Below the pieces are notes generated by a model. That model was not told the origin of the DNA. It was given only the letters and a program-made list of their open reading frames with translations, and did no database searches. From the NCBI GenBank assembly GCA_013420905.1, contig JAAXNY010000001.1, forward strand, positions 1,736,001 through 1,800,000: a stretch of 64,000 nt of DNA, written 5' to 3'. Of the stretch, positions 43,252 through 55,609 are shown piece by piece. The number at the start of each line of letters is the position of its first letter. The first letter of the stretch is position 1. The translations under genes and the position numbers were made by a program. Source of the DNA: Collybia mongolica (taxonomy: Eukaryota > Basidiomycota > Agaricomycetes > Agaricales > Clitocybaceae).

Positions 43252-43566
43252 TCATGTTGGCGCGCTATGGCCGAAGATTTGAGGACCATTAAGAATGCCT
43301 TGGTAGCCCTGAAAGTCAATATTACTGCAAAGCTGGCTTTCCGCCATGCGCATCCCCCTAGAAGAGAACCTGTGAGCCACATACGAACGCCCATAGTAGA
43401 TGCAGTCCTTCCAATAGCATAAGCTGCCTTCCCGTCTCATACCATCGAACCATTTGGCAGCAATCATCGTTTCGTAAATGGCCCTCCATTCCTTCAGAAT
43501 TAGTCTTGAATGAACAAATTCCGTCGTTTGGTGGGCACTGGAGCAAATGTCGAGGAGGTACGGCAT
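43252..43566 (-). CDS. Hypothetical open frame, possible gene fragment
   Basis: ATG-initiated, 104 residues, with protein-like composition (HSRLILKEWRAIYETMIAAK, REGSLCYWKDCIYYGRSYVA) and no low complexity. No family recognised, and no convincing introns joining it to neighbours. It could be one exon of a larger gene or a relic. Confidence 0.3.
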   Translation of the reverse strand: MPYLLDICSSAHQTTEFVHSRLILKEWRAIYETMIAAKWFDGMRREGSLCYWKDCIYYGRSYVAHRFSSRGMRMAESQLCSNIDFQGYQGILNGPQIFGHSAPT

Positions 43567-45434
43567 GTATGAGTGGAAGACGTAAACGAAGCGCCCGAGA
43601 AAAAATCGTTTTGTGGTTCCGTGCGTGAAGGAGCCAAACTATGACAAACAGACCTGTCACCACAATACGAATTCCTGACTTGACACCACTGCTGCGTTCA
43701 CCAGCTCTTCGTATTGTAAACTCTTGGGTCGAAAACGATGGGTAGTTAACACCCGTGAGTTAGCTCTTAGACTCAGAGCTTTAACCTTATGTTTATCGAT
43801 ACGATCTATTATACTAATTTATAGGCTATTGAAGTTTTTTGATTGTCTATCGAATATTGGGCTGTGGAGCGTGTTTTCCGGTTGGATCTTAGTGACGGTG
43901 CAAATATAAATCTGTTGGCCGGTCGAATCCCGTCAAAAAATGCTGGCTGAATATCCCTCCGGGAGATGTTGCCCGGTTACAACTCGGGACACTTTTGATT
44001 CTTTGCTGTTCAGCCTTGAATGCCTTTCTCATAGTCCAAATTTCGGGATAAATTGCATTATTACATGCTTGCACGTACCTATAGGACGTCTCTGTGAGTA
44101 AACTAATGCAGTGAAAATTCTCAACATACACCATACGCTCCACAAATATGGCCGAAAACGGTAAGTTTTCGATTTTGGCACAATGGACTTGTCATGAACG
44201 CGATTCACATTTTATATAGATAAGATATCTGTGGGGCGTCACAGGTGCTCACAACCTGTACGTCTTTGCTTTGCCAATGCAGATCTGCGTTTCAGTGCTG
44301 AAAAACATGTTGTAGGTTTCGCCTTCGGCTCGTCTGAGAGACTATGCGTGAAACCTAGTGCACCATCCCGTCGTTTAATTCTTCGAGTCTCTTGAGAGGA
44401 AGTCTTTAAATTCCGGTAGTCATCGCCTCTCTTGGCCAACTCTCGTCCTGATGCGTTGAGATGCGTACTCAGTGCGTTTGTAAAAGACATGTGCTTCTCG
44501 AGGTCCTAGTCAGCTCGCGTCATTCCCTCTTGTCATCACCTTTTCCGGTGAGGTTACATGACATAACACTGCCTATGATCTCATTAACGATATAGACTCC
44601 TACGAGCCATCGTTGTATCTAAATAATGTCCTCTAATTTGTGGCGTGTGACTGCCCACCTTTGGGGTTATATGAACTGGGGCGGTCCATCAGCGGTCCAA
44701 AGTCTGTCTTGCTCTCGTTCTCCTTCAACATCCCCGTCCCTGTACATATACCTCTGGTCGAATGCTCTGAGCACAAATGGCAACTATTCCCACCCCTCAC
44801 ACCGAGTGGGTTATTGGAAAGGGAGTTAAAGAAAACAATAACGGTACAGCTAAAATCTGGAGCCATAGCACAAGTGAGGATCGAAGTTGATAACCGCCCA
44901 GGCAAATGTTCTTTTTGGGACTACGCTTTACCCGGCCGCCCGCCCAGCTCCGCTCAACAGCATAGTCATACGCTCCCCGTCAGTACAGGTTCAATCTTCT
45001 ATCATTATACACCATGCTAAATTTAGACCATGCGTGCTCTAAATCAAGATCCCTTCCCCAAGTGTGACAGGTAGGCACGCCAGGGCGAGTTGAAACAGCT
45101 ATAATTGCTTCAACTCTTATCTGGATTTGCAAGTACCAATAGCGAACTTTACAATAATATCAGGCCTAAAGCTTGAAATAACAACTTATCATGTACAAGA
45201 AAAGCCACAGCTTGCACGACAAATGCGCTGCGTATTATCTCGTATGCATCGAACTCTCAACACTCTCCTTATTGACAACACCTTGAGGAAAATCATCAGT
45301 ACAATGGAACTTTCTTTTGGGATATCACCCACTCTTTGTCTTTCCCATCTCGTGCGTCATCCCACTCCCAAGTTCATGATTGATCTTTCGTTGTAGTATG
45401 TCAGTGCTATATTAGGTGAAATGATTTCTCGAAT
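43567..45434. other. Intergenic, no recognised gene
   Basis: An open stretch at 44640-45020 (+) starts with GTG rather than ATG and was not accepted. Nothing else recognised. Confidence 0.3.
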
Positions 45435-47253
45435 TCAACTGACCTTGGTCTGCGAATGGAATGCGCTGTCGACCCACGTCCTTCTCCCGTTGCCCGGAGG
45501 CTCGCTGAATTCGACCTCGGAAAGGTCGTCCGTTGGCATTGCCTCTGATTTCCACGGCTTTGCAACGAGTTTACGAGTATTCAGACTACGCAATGAGTCA
45601 GGTTGATTGCCAATGGATACAGACTGTTAACGCTCACATGATGAGCATGGCGTTTGAATAAGCTGGGAGAGATGAGTTCTGACTTCGCCATCTATCTTTG
45701 ACGGAGAAGAGAAGCAGCTTACTGTGAGGAATGGCTGCGAAGATAGCGTTTCCGATAGAAGGTGTTGCCCCAAAATGCTACAGACAAACTCAAGTTTAAG
45801 GTAGGTGCGAAGAGCAGAAGATGCATACAATAATGACGCCAATCATAGCAAGTAGTCTGGAAGTTACTAACGATTAGTTGCTTGATGGAAACCTACAGGA
45901 GAATTACCCGGTCAAAGCACCAGTACCAATCGTATACTTGATGAGTCTCGCGATGACAACGTTTGTAGGTGTTCTACGGACGAATTATTGAATACAAAGG
46001 ACGGAATAATCCAAGGATAACATACTTGCGCGTCAGCTTTGGCTCTCTCCGCCTCAGATAGAAAATCAACAGTCCTGCCAATAGGAAGTCCGTCGCAGCC
46101 ATAACGGCTTCACAAGAAACTGTGATGTTCTTTGGGGCCAGGTATTTAGGAAAAGTGAATCATGTCCAGTGGGAGACTCACTGCGAGTTTTACACTAGCA
46201 GCTGCGCGGCTGGGGTTCCGGATACTGCAGGAGACATCAGATATGATATCTTGTAGAGTACGGTATTACCTTACACTTGGACATCCGAAACTGATAATGA
46301 TCAATATCAGAATAGAAGTTCGAACCAAATAAATTCGCGTGCCCACCGAGACCCAATGCTAAGGAAGCAGTCTAAGTATTCTCTAGGGTATTTATAAAGA
46401 GAATGAGACATACCAAAAGTAGCCAGGACAAAGGGTGCCTGTAACAGCTATAATTATGTCACGGCCAAGGATAAACGAAGATGAACGAACTGCAACAACA
46501 AGAGGCCAATAGCTTTGACTGACTGGTTATATCCCAATGTGTAAGCAACGGTCCTGATGAAGAACAAGTAAAACCTACATCGGTAGACTCTGAACAAGAA
46601 AAACCTATTCAAAAGGGTAGCTGTTGTGGGTCAATAGAGCGACGGAATAAAGCTAACCCTTGGATGTGAAAGATTATAAGAGCCTACATATCCGTGAGAA
46701 TCAGTGGTGTGAATATTCATGAGCCACGAACAGATAGGAGCCCAGAAGCCTTGGGGGCGCTTGTCAATATGAAACTCCACTGATCAGTCATAAACATACT
46801 CGGATTCCCCTAAAAGGAGGTCGGTAAATCAGATACCACAGAGGAAAGGTAGGATTTTCTGTAGTACCAAGGGTAATTCCTTAACTGGAGAGCGTTTCCG
46901 AAGTGCAAAATTAGAGGAAGGTAAACAGCGGACGCTGTCAAATTCATTATTGAAAGGAAGTTGCCAACATCGAGCAGTACTCACTGATCGCAATGAGAAG
47001 GGTCGAACTCAAGCCAAAATTAATAAGGGCCTATTATAACGGTTGATCAAAAGCTTGATTGTGCATCGATCAGGGAGAAACTGACAACAGCCTTGAGATC
47101 CCAGCGGTCCTTGGAGCCATAATTGATGAAATATAGAATGGTTTGGACGGTTGTCATACCCCACAGAGCTGCCTCCAATAACGCACCAATTAATATCGGC
47201 CCATAGCTGGGACCAAGATTGACCTCGGTTATGGTGTGGGGAGCATTAGACAT
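45435..47253 (-). CDS. Multi-pass membrane protein, DUF6534-like (copy A)
   Basis: Many short exons on the minus strand. Starts MSNAPHTITEVNLGPSYGPI at 47253; first exon ILIGALLEAALWGMTTVQTI, LYFINYGSKDRWDLKAV; second ALINFGLSSTLLIAI; third SAVYLPLILHFGNALQLRNY. The end is clear: IGVII, HFGATPSIGNAIFAAIPH, TYSNAMLI, then LNTRKLVAKPWKSEAMPTDD and a stop at 45435-45437. The order (hydrophobic segments, YSNAML-LN-R, polar tail) is that of Agaricomycete DUF6534 proteins with about seven membrane helices and unknown function. Middle exons (45850-46900) were not fully resolved, so intactness there is not shown. Paralogue of the gene at 55610-57432. Confidence 0.65.
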
Positions 47254-48178
47254 CCTCCAAGTTGATTTTCCAGAAGGGTGAGAACAGTGCCTTCCCCCCA
47301 AATGCTGTTAAGTAGGCTCGAGTAGGTTAGTCAGTGGCTGAGCCATGATGGAATCGGATTTGTATCGAATCCCCAGCAGGTAATGCGTCCATCAACTGTC
47401 AAAATATTTATGATTATCAGTCCACGAGGTCGACAGGGAAATGATCACCTTTTCTGGCTATTTTTATAAGTCACCCATGACAGGATCGTGATACTAAACA
47501 GCGCTCAAATTGGAGACCCTGCAGCAGATACGAACTGTCGATCAATGCGAACTCAACGCGCTTCTTTTGTAGTGAAGAAACAACCTATGACGGTTGTGAA
47601 GGTGTACCAGCTGTTCTGAATTTAGCGGAGATCCGAGGTACAGCACCGAAATACAACTTAAGTATAGATCGAGCGCCCTTCCCGTAATACACAGGTCCCA
47701 GATGTCCGATCAAATGTTGGGGCGGGACAGGATTCGTCCTCATGATTATGCTGTCAATTTCAAAAGGGTTTAATACAATAAATATGAAGGAGAATCAAGA
47801 GATGACATGACCGGATAGATCAAGGAAACAACGAGTGCAGGCCACTTGCACTTGGGATTATATTGTCTTATACGATGTGGTTGAATGGTTTTAGAATTAT
47901 TTGTACACGACCGTTTTTAAACGATATGCCTTGTTGATCGGGCTTGGATTAGCCGATTACTCCTTTTGAATTGACATGACCCCGTGTACTTGTCTGATAT
48001 CCGGAACCCTCGGATATTGTAATCACCTTACTCCCAGTTGCAACTTCGAAGTCCACACCAGAGACCGTGCCATAGCATGTAGGCGCCCGTCGAGCATTCC
48101 TGTATATCTTCGCTCATCCATCATGGGAGCGAATTTGCACGTTTTTGAAAACGATCGAAGACACACATAGCCTCTACA
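47254..48178. other. Divergent promoter region between membrane protein A and the monooxygenase
   Basis: No gene seen. Both neighbours are transcribed away from it. Confidence 0.35.
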
Positions 48179-50345
48179 ATGCAACCTGTTCTTATTGTAA
48201 AGGATTGTTAATCCATGTTGCGATTCATACTCATTAAGTTTCACTTTAGGTTGGCGCTGGGCCATCTGGCCTTGCGATGGCCTTGTGCCTCGCTAAACAT
48301 AATGTTCCTGTTCGAATCATTGACTCAAACCACGAGTATCATCGTGGGAGTCGTGGATCTGGGTTGATGGTATGCAAGCTACTCGTTATTCACGATGGGC
48401 AGTACACTGAGCTTATTCTGTCAGCCACGTTCTCTTGAAATGTTCAAGATGCTTGGAATTCTTCGAGAAGTTCATGAGAAACGTGGAGTCATAAACCCTC
48501 CGGCGCGATTTTACAAATATCCCGAAACTAGCGACGTTGCCATGACCGACGCAAACCCTTTGTTGCCTCCCCTAGATCCGACGCCAGACAGGCCACTCGT
48601 ACGTACTCTCTTAACAGAGATCTTCTGGAACAACTGAAATTCTGTTTCACTCGGGCTCCAGTCGTCTATGTGGTTCGTTCCTCAGTTCCGCTTGGAGGCA
48701 ATATTTCGAAAAGAACTAGAGAAATATGGCATAATCGTAGAACTGAATCACGAGCTCTTGAGTTTTGAACAAACACCTTCGAACGTTCGGGCCAAGGTAC
48801 AAGTCAGGTCAGACGGGAAGGAAGTGTTAGAGGAGGTCGAAGCCAGTTATCTCGTCGGTGCAGATGGCGCCAAAGGTATGTCTTGATTGAAAGGGTGTCA
48901 GTGATCAACACTCAAACGCTCTACAGGGCTTGTGAGAAAACTTCTTAAACTTGACTTCTTGGGGAAAACTATCGATGCTGACGGTATGATTGTCGCAAAT
49001 GCGGCCGTTGATGGTTTAAGTACAGAGGTGAGTTCAAATTCTCTGAACGCTCCGCAATTATTGACTGAGGCTTCAGTTTGCGCATGTGTGGAAACTCCCT
49101 AACGGACTATTGTGCGTTCTTTACCATCCACATCCGGAGGTTTGTTGATAAGGATAGCTTTTCTCTCCGGCCCATCGATCATGCAACGAAAGTTTTTGCC
49201 ATGGCCGTCCTTGGCCCTGGCGCGCTTTTGGAGGGTCAAGATAATCCCGCTGCGATAACAAGTCTCTTCGCAAAACATGTCGGAAGAACTGATGTGACCT
49301 TTGGGGAGTTCCACTGGTACTCTTTCTTCAAGTAGGTCTTATATCCCTGGGCTTTACCCATCATTCAAAACATATTCCTCTGTCAGGCCTAACATGCGTA
49401 TGGTGAGCGAGTTCTCCGCAGGGCGCGCCTTTGTCGTTGGTGGTGTGTAATCGTAGCGTCTGACCAATGTTATCTTATTGACTATAACCTTCAGATGCTG
49501 CCCAGTAAGCGTTCATTTTCAAGGTCAACTAGGTGGAAACTTAATCATTTTCGTAAGCATACATTCCCCTCACGGAGGCCAAGGCCTTAACACCAGCGTT
49601 CAAGATTCGGTACGCCTAACACTACGATGTGTGATACTGGCTAAAAATAGAATAGTTCAATCTTGCTTGGAAAGTGGCTTCGGTGTTTCATGGCCACTCT
49701 TCTCCAGAGCTTCTGAAAACTTATAATGAGGAGAGGTTACCCGTAGTCGCAGAGATGCTACAAAAAGTCGTTGGGCTTTACAACGCATTTTCTGAAGACG
49801 CGCATAAAGCGCTTACCTCGGCTGCGCACCCTAAAGAACTCTTACAGCTCGACATTAACTATCGGTGGAGCTCCATTCTAGTTGACGATCGCAACCCTCA
49901 AACCGCCTCAGCAGAAGAGCTGAAAGCTCATGCATACGTGGGCTGGGACACTAACCTCTGCGCGGGCGATCGCGCCCCAGACGCACCCGAACTGGTTAGG
50001 TCCGGAGATTCGGAATCAACAACGCTCTTCGAGCTTTTCAACCCGATTAAGCATACTGTGCTTGTTTTCGGTGACTTGGCTCCATTCCTGAACCTTGACG
50101 CCGTCATTCGCTCGAGATCTCCTGCTGGTGCGGTGCAGACTTTTGTTGTATCCCGAGACAGCGGTACTACTACACTGCAGAATATCACCACTGTCCATGA
50201 TAAAGGTGGGTATGCTTACTCGGCGCATGGAATCGAACCCGGGAACGCTGTTTCAGTAATTATCCGTCCTGATGGCTTTATTGGCTGCATCACTACATCC
50301 AAAGCTGGAGTTGAGAAGTATCTGTCTTTGATATTTTCCAAATGA
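48179..50345 (+). CDS. FAD-dependent monooxygenase (phenol hydroxylase / aromatic ring hydroxylase type)
   Basis: Eleven exons: 48179-48196, 48250-48369, 48425-48598, 48662-48875, 48927-49027, 49077-49085, 49153-49331, 49387-49442, 49495-49504, 49558-49609, 49656-50345; 540 residues, phases consistent. Exon 1 codes MQPVLI and joins VGAGPSGLA, giving the FAD-binding GxGxxG at residues 8-13. Later come LVGADGAKG and the second FAD motif DAAHIHSPHGGQGLN (Asp291). After residue ~400 follows a thioredoxin-like C-terminal domain as in phenol hydroxylases. The 9-nt exon 6 is a best guess needed to bypass a stop; a different splice there is possible. Activity expected: NAD(P)H/O2-dependent hydroxylation or epoxidation. 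Lies beside a terpene cyclase and a P450, so a tailoring role is inferred. Confidence 0.85.
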
Positions 50346-51269
50346 GCAAGATTGGTTACGATGATGGGAACACAGTCGGTATGTGGCATTTTCAGTACGA
50401 CAGGGAAAGGCTTAATAAACAATCGCCAAGACATTCACACTGTTTGTTGGCTGACGTGGATGGGCTTGGGATAAACGCCAAGAAACTGCAGGCAATGTTA
50501 TCTATCGCTGAAAGTTATGGCCCGTAATGGAGCGTCTGAATATAACCTTTCTATATTTCTCCATGAACGCATGGGCACGCCGTTCTGGCACAATCGCGTT
50601 TATTCCACCTCCGATTCAGTATGATGATACGGAAGACACTCAGATGGTTTGTAACTAAGATGCCAGAAGAGCATCCGATCAACACAGCCAGTACACATCA
50701 CGAGGTATCATTGGCGGAACCTTCTAAAGTGTTTCGTCCGATAGAAGTATACGCCCAGTGGCGTGGGCCAGTATAATGAAGCCTATATTGCAAAAGGTTT
50801 ATTCAAATGTACCGATGTCAGGGACTTGTGATCATTCACAGCATCTATAATCTCCGATAAGAGAGATAGATTCCCATGCTGACCTACATCACACGGAGTG
50901 TGCACTTCTCTCCCTCGTGTTTTGAAGTTCACGGCAGACCAGAAAACAGTGTGGTTCTGCCAAACGTTCATGAGGGCGTCCAAGGCACCGCCTCAACTTT
51001 AATATCGCCGCGTAACAAAGATGTGAAACGTTACTAGGTAACTACGGCCCCACTCTCTGACTATGTTCGGCCTCAAGCTGTTTCAACTCATGATGAACAC
51101 TGAGAAAATCCTTCTGGATGGATGCAGAATGATGATGTGCCCACCAGTCTCGAAACCTGGCGTCCATTTTTGCGGACTCGTGCATCTCTAAGTAGGCACA
51201 TCGTTCTATTCAGGGGGGGGGAGCAATCAAGTTGAGTTAATACCAGTGAAAATACAGTAATATAATGAA
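50346..51269. other. Intergenic between convergent monooxygenase and cyclase genes
   Basis: No gene seen. Confidence 0.35.
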
Positions 51270-52357
51270 TTAAAGGTTCAACTCGTCTAAACGATACCGC
51301 TTTAATGCCGCATGGAACCCGATGAACCCACAACTAAATTCACGATATGCGTCGTAGGAATCGCGATGAGGTTCCAAGATTTTGAGGATCTTGTCGTTAG
51401 CCATGACTGCTTCATCCACAAGACACCGGAGAGCTTCGACCTTAGTAGAATTATGGCAAGCGGCAAGTAGGGAGATGCGATTCACTGATTCCCCATCCGC
51501 TTCTTCTTTGAAGAATGAGAGAATGTCACTGTCGTCGAGTCGGTCAGGCACGGCTAGCAGAGCCAACTATGTGCACTCACTTGCCGTTGTTGATAAAAAC
51601 CATGAGTTCAGGAAGGGCTTGAATATAGTCCTCAACTGGAATGGTGTGGGGGAATGCAAAAAGAGCATAGCTCTCCGAAGCCCCAGACATGATCCTAGAA
51701 AATGTGGGATAACCGTCTGCATTATCCGACATCTGCTGAACGAATTAGATCCTACCCAGTCTAATAAAAGTAAATTACACACCTTCATGTTACGGGTTTC
51801 ATATTCAAGAAGAAGGGCGTTGACTGCATTTAGGGTTGAGGAAACTATTATGTTTCCAGTGACTCGCGGGAACCGATGGAGGATATCGAGGATGATATCA
51901 GCAAACGCGTCGAGAACCCTATCTTCCTGGGGAATTCCGCGAATAAAGCGTTCATTGAACTTGGCAACAGCATCGACGTCTTGTTTGAATTTATCGTCCA
52001 GATATAACCCGCAAGCTGTGTAAAGGGCTATAAGAACGCGAACAGAAATATCTGGAAGGTGTGCGTATCCGGTAAGCCCCATGATGGCGCCGCCAGGAAG
52101 AAACTGGAGGAATGACTGTTCGCCTTCCACAACATAACCGCGAGACTTTGCGTCTTGATAGCAACATTCCATGAAGGAACTATCTATGGGGGTGTGTCGG
52201 TAATCTATTTTGCATCGGCTCAAGAAATCCGCCACAGATTCGCGGATCTCAGAGTACTACATGAACAGAACGATGGTAAGGGAAAGGGTCAGATACAAAG
52301 AAAGCAGTAAGATACCTCAGAGGCTTGTGGTGATATCTTGATTCTCGCAGGGGACAT
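51270..52357 (-). CDS. Trichodiene-synthase-type sesquiterpene cyclase
   Basis: Exons 52357-52316, 52256-51783, 51735-51581 and 51528-51270; 309 residues, all phases fit. Begins MSPARIKISPQASE. Class I terpene synthase motifs: the Asp-rich metal motif in YLDDKFKQD (Asp101-Asp102) and the NSE motif NDILSFFKE (Asn224, Ser228, Glu232), 123 residues apart, plus the basic C-terminal RYR typical of trichodiene synthases. Length is somewhat below the ~370 of the ascomycete enzyme but usual for basidiomycete members of this family. Expected reaction: Mg-dependent ionisation and cyclisation of farnesyl diphosphate; the product cannot be read from sequence. Divergent from the P450 gene, so a shared promoter is likely. 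Confidence 0.88.
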
Positions 52358-53066
52358 TTTTGATAATGTTTGACTCTACAGTGGTATTGCTCATTATAAC
52401 AATCTGGGGTGATCTCGTTGTTTGAATTAGATGTGCAACATGTCAACAAGAATCAAAATGCGCTGTGTTAGTTGGCCTGAACACCGGACCTGACCCAAAA
52501 GGGCAATTTTTTAGCATCCGACACCGCTGGTCAATGAAACCACATATACATGTCTCAAACGAGAACGAATCCAAACGAACCGTTTTCCCGTTTTAGTACG
52601 CTTAAATTTCAGGAATACAAGGGCGGTTCCGTGCATATCATTCTCGGAAGTTTAAAGTGGATCCCATGTGGCATGCTCGCGCCGTCCAAATCAATGCCAC
52701 ATGTATGACGTGAGCACGCCTACCACAGCGCGCGAAGAAGTCCACTACTCGGACAATAGATAGATGCGATGCAGGGAATATCTTGTCAAGAACGGCTCCG
52801 AACTGATCTGTCATCAATCTGGGCCTGAGGACTCCCACGGTAGCCAGTTATAGGTAAGGCCCAACCACAACTTCTGATCTTCCACAGCTCTCATTGGTAT
52901 ACTACCGTTATCTGGTATTTATTCCGGGACCCGCGTGAAAGGCGCTCCCTCGGAATCTGAAAAATGAGGCTATGTGGGTTATTTTGATTTTGCTTGCGAT
53001 GCTGTCGTATCAAGGCGAACATAAGGGCTTCGAGAACACCCTTCACACCATAACTACCCTCTGAAC
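52358..53066. promoter_or_regulatory. Shared divergent promoter region of the cyclase and the P450
   Basis: 709 bp between two start codons pointing away from each other. No transcription factor site could be named. A short open stretch at 52638-52838 (-) is not accepted as a gene. Confidence 0.4.
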
Positions 53067-55110
53067 ATGGAGAGCCTTGTATACGCTGCACTATTACTCT
53101 TACCTGCTGCATTTATCTTGCTAAAGATTATTGCTCTTGGTTCTCGCGATAAGCACCTCCCTCCAGGACCACCAACTAGGTGGCTGATTGGCAATACTCA
53201 TATCTTTCCGAGCTCCCATCCACATCTCGTTTTCACTGAATGGGGTGAGCTCAAACACGCTATTTCTCCGCTCAGATCACATATATTTAGCGAGGCACTA
53301 TGGTGACGTCATGTCCCTGAAGATCTTCCACAGGACGATTATTATTCTCAATACACCATCGGCTATGAGGGAAATAATCGACAAACGCAATATCTCCAGC
53401 TCGAATCGGCCAAGTATGATCATAGGGAAACGACTCATACCAAACAACGCAAACTTTGGCATGGCGCAATTCGGTTTGGCCCCCGCTTCTCTAGGGCGTG
53501 TAAAGATTTTTCTGACAACTATGATCTCTTCTAGCGGATGACAATTGGAGGGCTCACAGGAAGGCCGTCGCTGGGCTTCTTCATCACGACAATTTCAAAT
53601 GTTACGCCGAACTGCAAACCGCAGAATCCTATCAATTGATGTGGGATTTTTATCACTCTCCTGAGGTACGTAACCTCATTTCATCTCACTACCTTCGTTT
53701 TAATGACAGGATTTCCGGCAGCAATGGTTTGAGCACATCCATCGATTTGTCGTGTCATTCGCATCTATTATTATTTATGGAAAACGTAGCCCACGCTTAG
53801 AATCACCTGACGTTGCACAGTTCTTGACTGTGCATCCTCAGTTCATGGATGCGATGAATATTGCGACCGTTATCCCCGTCGATCTCTTTCCGATCTTAGA
53901 GTATGTCCCAGGGCTATTTGCAAGGTGGAAAGGAAAAGTCGAGCGTGTCCGAGGAATGCATGATGCGTTGTACGGCCGCCTACTTGACGAGGTCCAGGAT
54001 CGTCTGAAGCTTGGCTCTGGCAACGGATGTTTTCTAGAGGACATCATAAATCGTGCGGAAGACCTCGGGATCAACACCAGGGAGCAATTGCTGTGGGTTT
54101 ATTTTTCACAGAATGCCTCTCCATTATTCATTATGTGGCTGTTCAGTAACCTGGGCGGCGTCTTATTACAAGGGTCTGATACATCGTCGGCAGCACTGCA
54201 GAACCTTGTCTTTTGCCTCGTTTGTTATCCGGATGCTCAAGAGAAGGCATTTCAAGAGATTGAAAGAGTTGTTGGTAGCGATCGAGCGCCTCGCGCTGAT
54301 GACCTTCCAAACCTTCCATACACTAGGGCTTTCATCGAGGAGGTAGACGTAATTCATTCTGGAGATTCGGATTGCTTACTCGAAACCCAGTGTAATCGTC
54401 TTCGACCAGTTGACCCACTTGCTCTCCCACACTCTATGAACCAAGATGAAGTTATTGATGGCGTTCTCTATCCAAAAGATGCAACGATTTTCATGAATAT
54501 ATGTGAGCGTACATGTTTCCCAACGAAATTACCTTATATATCTATTTTGTTAGGGGGAATAATGCATGACGAACGATATTTCAAAAACCCCGATGAGTTT
54601 GAACCCGAACGCTTTATTAAACACCCCTTGGGAGTACAAACCGATGTTGAGGATGATCCAGCTCGTCGAGCAAATCTCATGTTTGGAGGTGAGGCATATG
54701 CTTACTCCCGGTAGCAAATCTTATAACGTTGCGAAGGTGGTCGCAGAGTGTGTCCTGGAGTTGCATTCGCACAGTCGTCGTTTGTGAGTCACTTTGATGC
54801 TATCCGACTCCAAATTGTGAAATGCCTACCACCCCAGGGAATTAACGCGGCCAATTTTATATGGACGTTCCGTTTTCTTCCTCACCAAGACTCATCAGGA
54901 AAGAAAATGTTTCCAGACATGTCAAATTACACAACCGGGATCACGTCAAACCCGAAACCAACCAAAATCCGGATTGTCCCTCGCTCTCAAAAACGAATGG
55001 AGATCATGCAGAGGTGCTTCGAAGAGACTGCGAGGATCTTTGCACCGTTCGAGCAGGAGCTATCTGCTGATGATCGAGAGTTTAACACGAAGTATAGAGA
55101 TTGCTTGTAA
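53067..55110 (+). CDS. Cytochrome P450 monooxygenase
   Basis: Nine exons: 53067-53244, 53291-53473, 53535-53665, 53710-54092, 54147-54342, 54391-54502, 54554-54688, 54737-54783, 54838-55110; 545 residues, frame intact. N-terminal anchor MESLVYAALLLLPAAFILLK then the proline hinge LPPGPP. Helix I GSDTSSA (Asp303-Thr304), K-helix ExxR as E-C-N-R (357-360), PERF region FEPERF, heme loop FGGGRRVCPG with Cys445. Introns of 44-61 nt; the fourth (54093-54146) is a multiple of three without stop. Expected to sit in the ER membrane and oxidise a lipophilic substrate, plausibly the product of the adjacent terpene cyclase. Confidence 0.92.
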
Positions 55111-55609
55111 TTTTTTATATTTCTGCACGTCATGCGATTTTCTGTTGTCTTTAAAAAGCCAAAATAGTAAGCGAAAGCATTAATTAACAACTCCAACTAG
55201 CTTGACGTTGATGGATGTGTGCCAAGTATAGATTTACAGAGGGTTAAGTGCTAACAGGAAGGAATACATAATTCAGCCATATCTTTTTTTCTCTTTCTTC
55301 TATGGGGCGAGTATGTGGGGATGGGCGTTAGATCATTGAAACCATGTATGAATATTGAAAGGCATCCAAAGGTATATAAACCTCTTGCTACTCAAGAGTT
55401 CGCAGAGAGAGGCTTAATTTATATCCCTCGAACGGCCAATAATTTCCTCCTTGACAGTCACTGATAAGAGACAGGTTAGTATGATAGAAAAAGCAAGTGA
55501 TCTTCCACTTACTTTCAATCTCTGATACTTCCTGTGTTGTTCCGCTTTCGGCACCATGGTTGATCTTCAATTAAAAGGCTTTAGCATGGCGAAAGGGGTC
55601 CGCCGTAGA
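55111..55609. other. Intergenic between convergent P450 and membrane protein B
   Basis: Nothing recognised. Confidence 0.3.

Noticed and set aside
49086..49152. Frameshift in the FAD monooxygenase
   Set aside because: A 67-nt intron with GT..AG and a CTAAC site removes the stop and restores the frame, though it leaves a 9-nt exon, so splicing here is uncertain.
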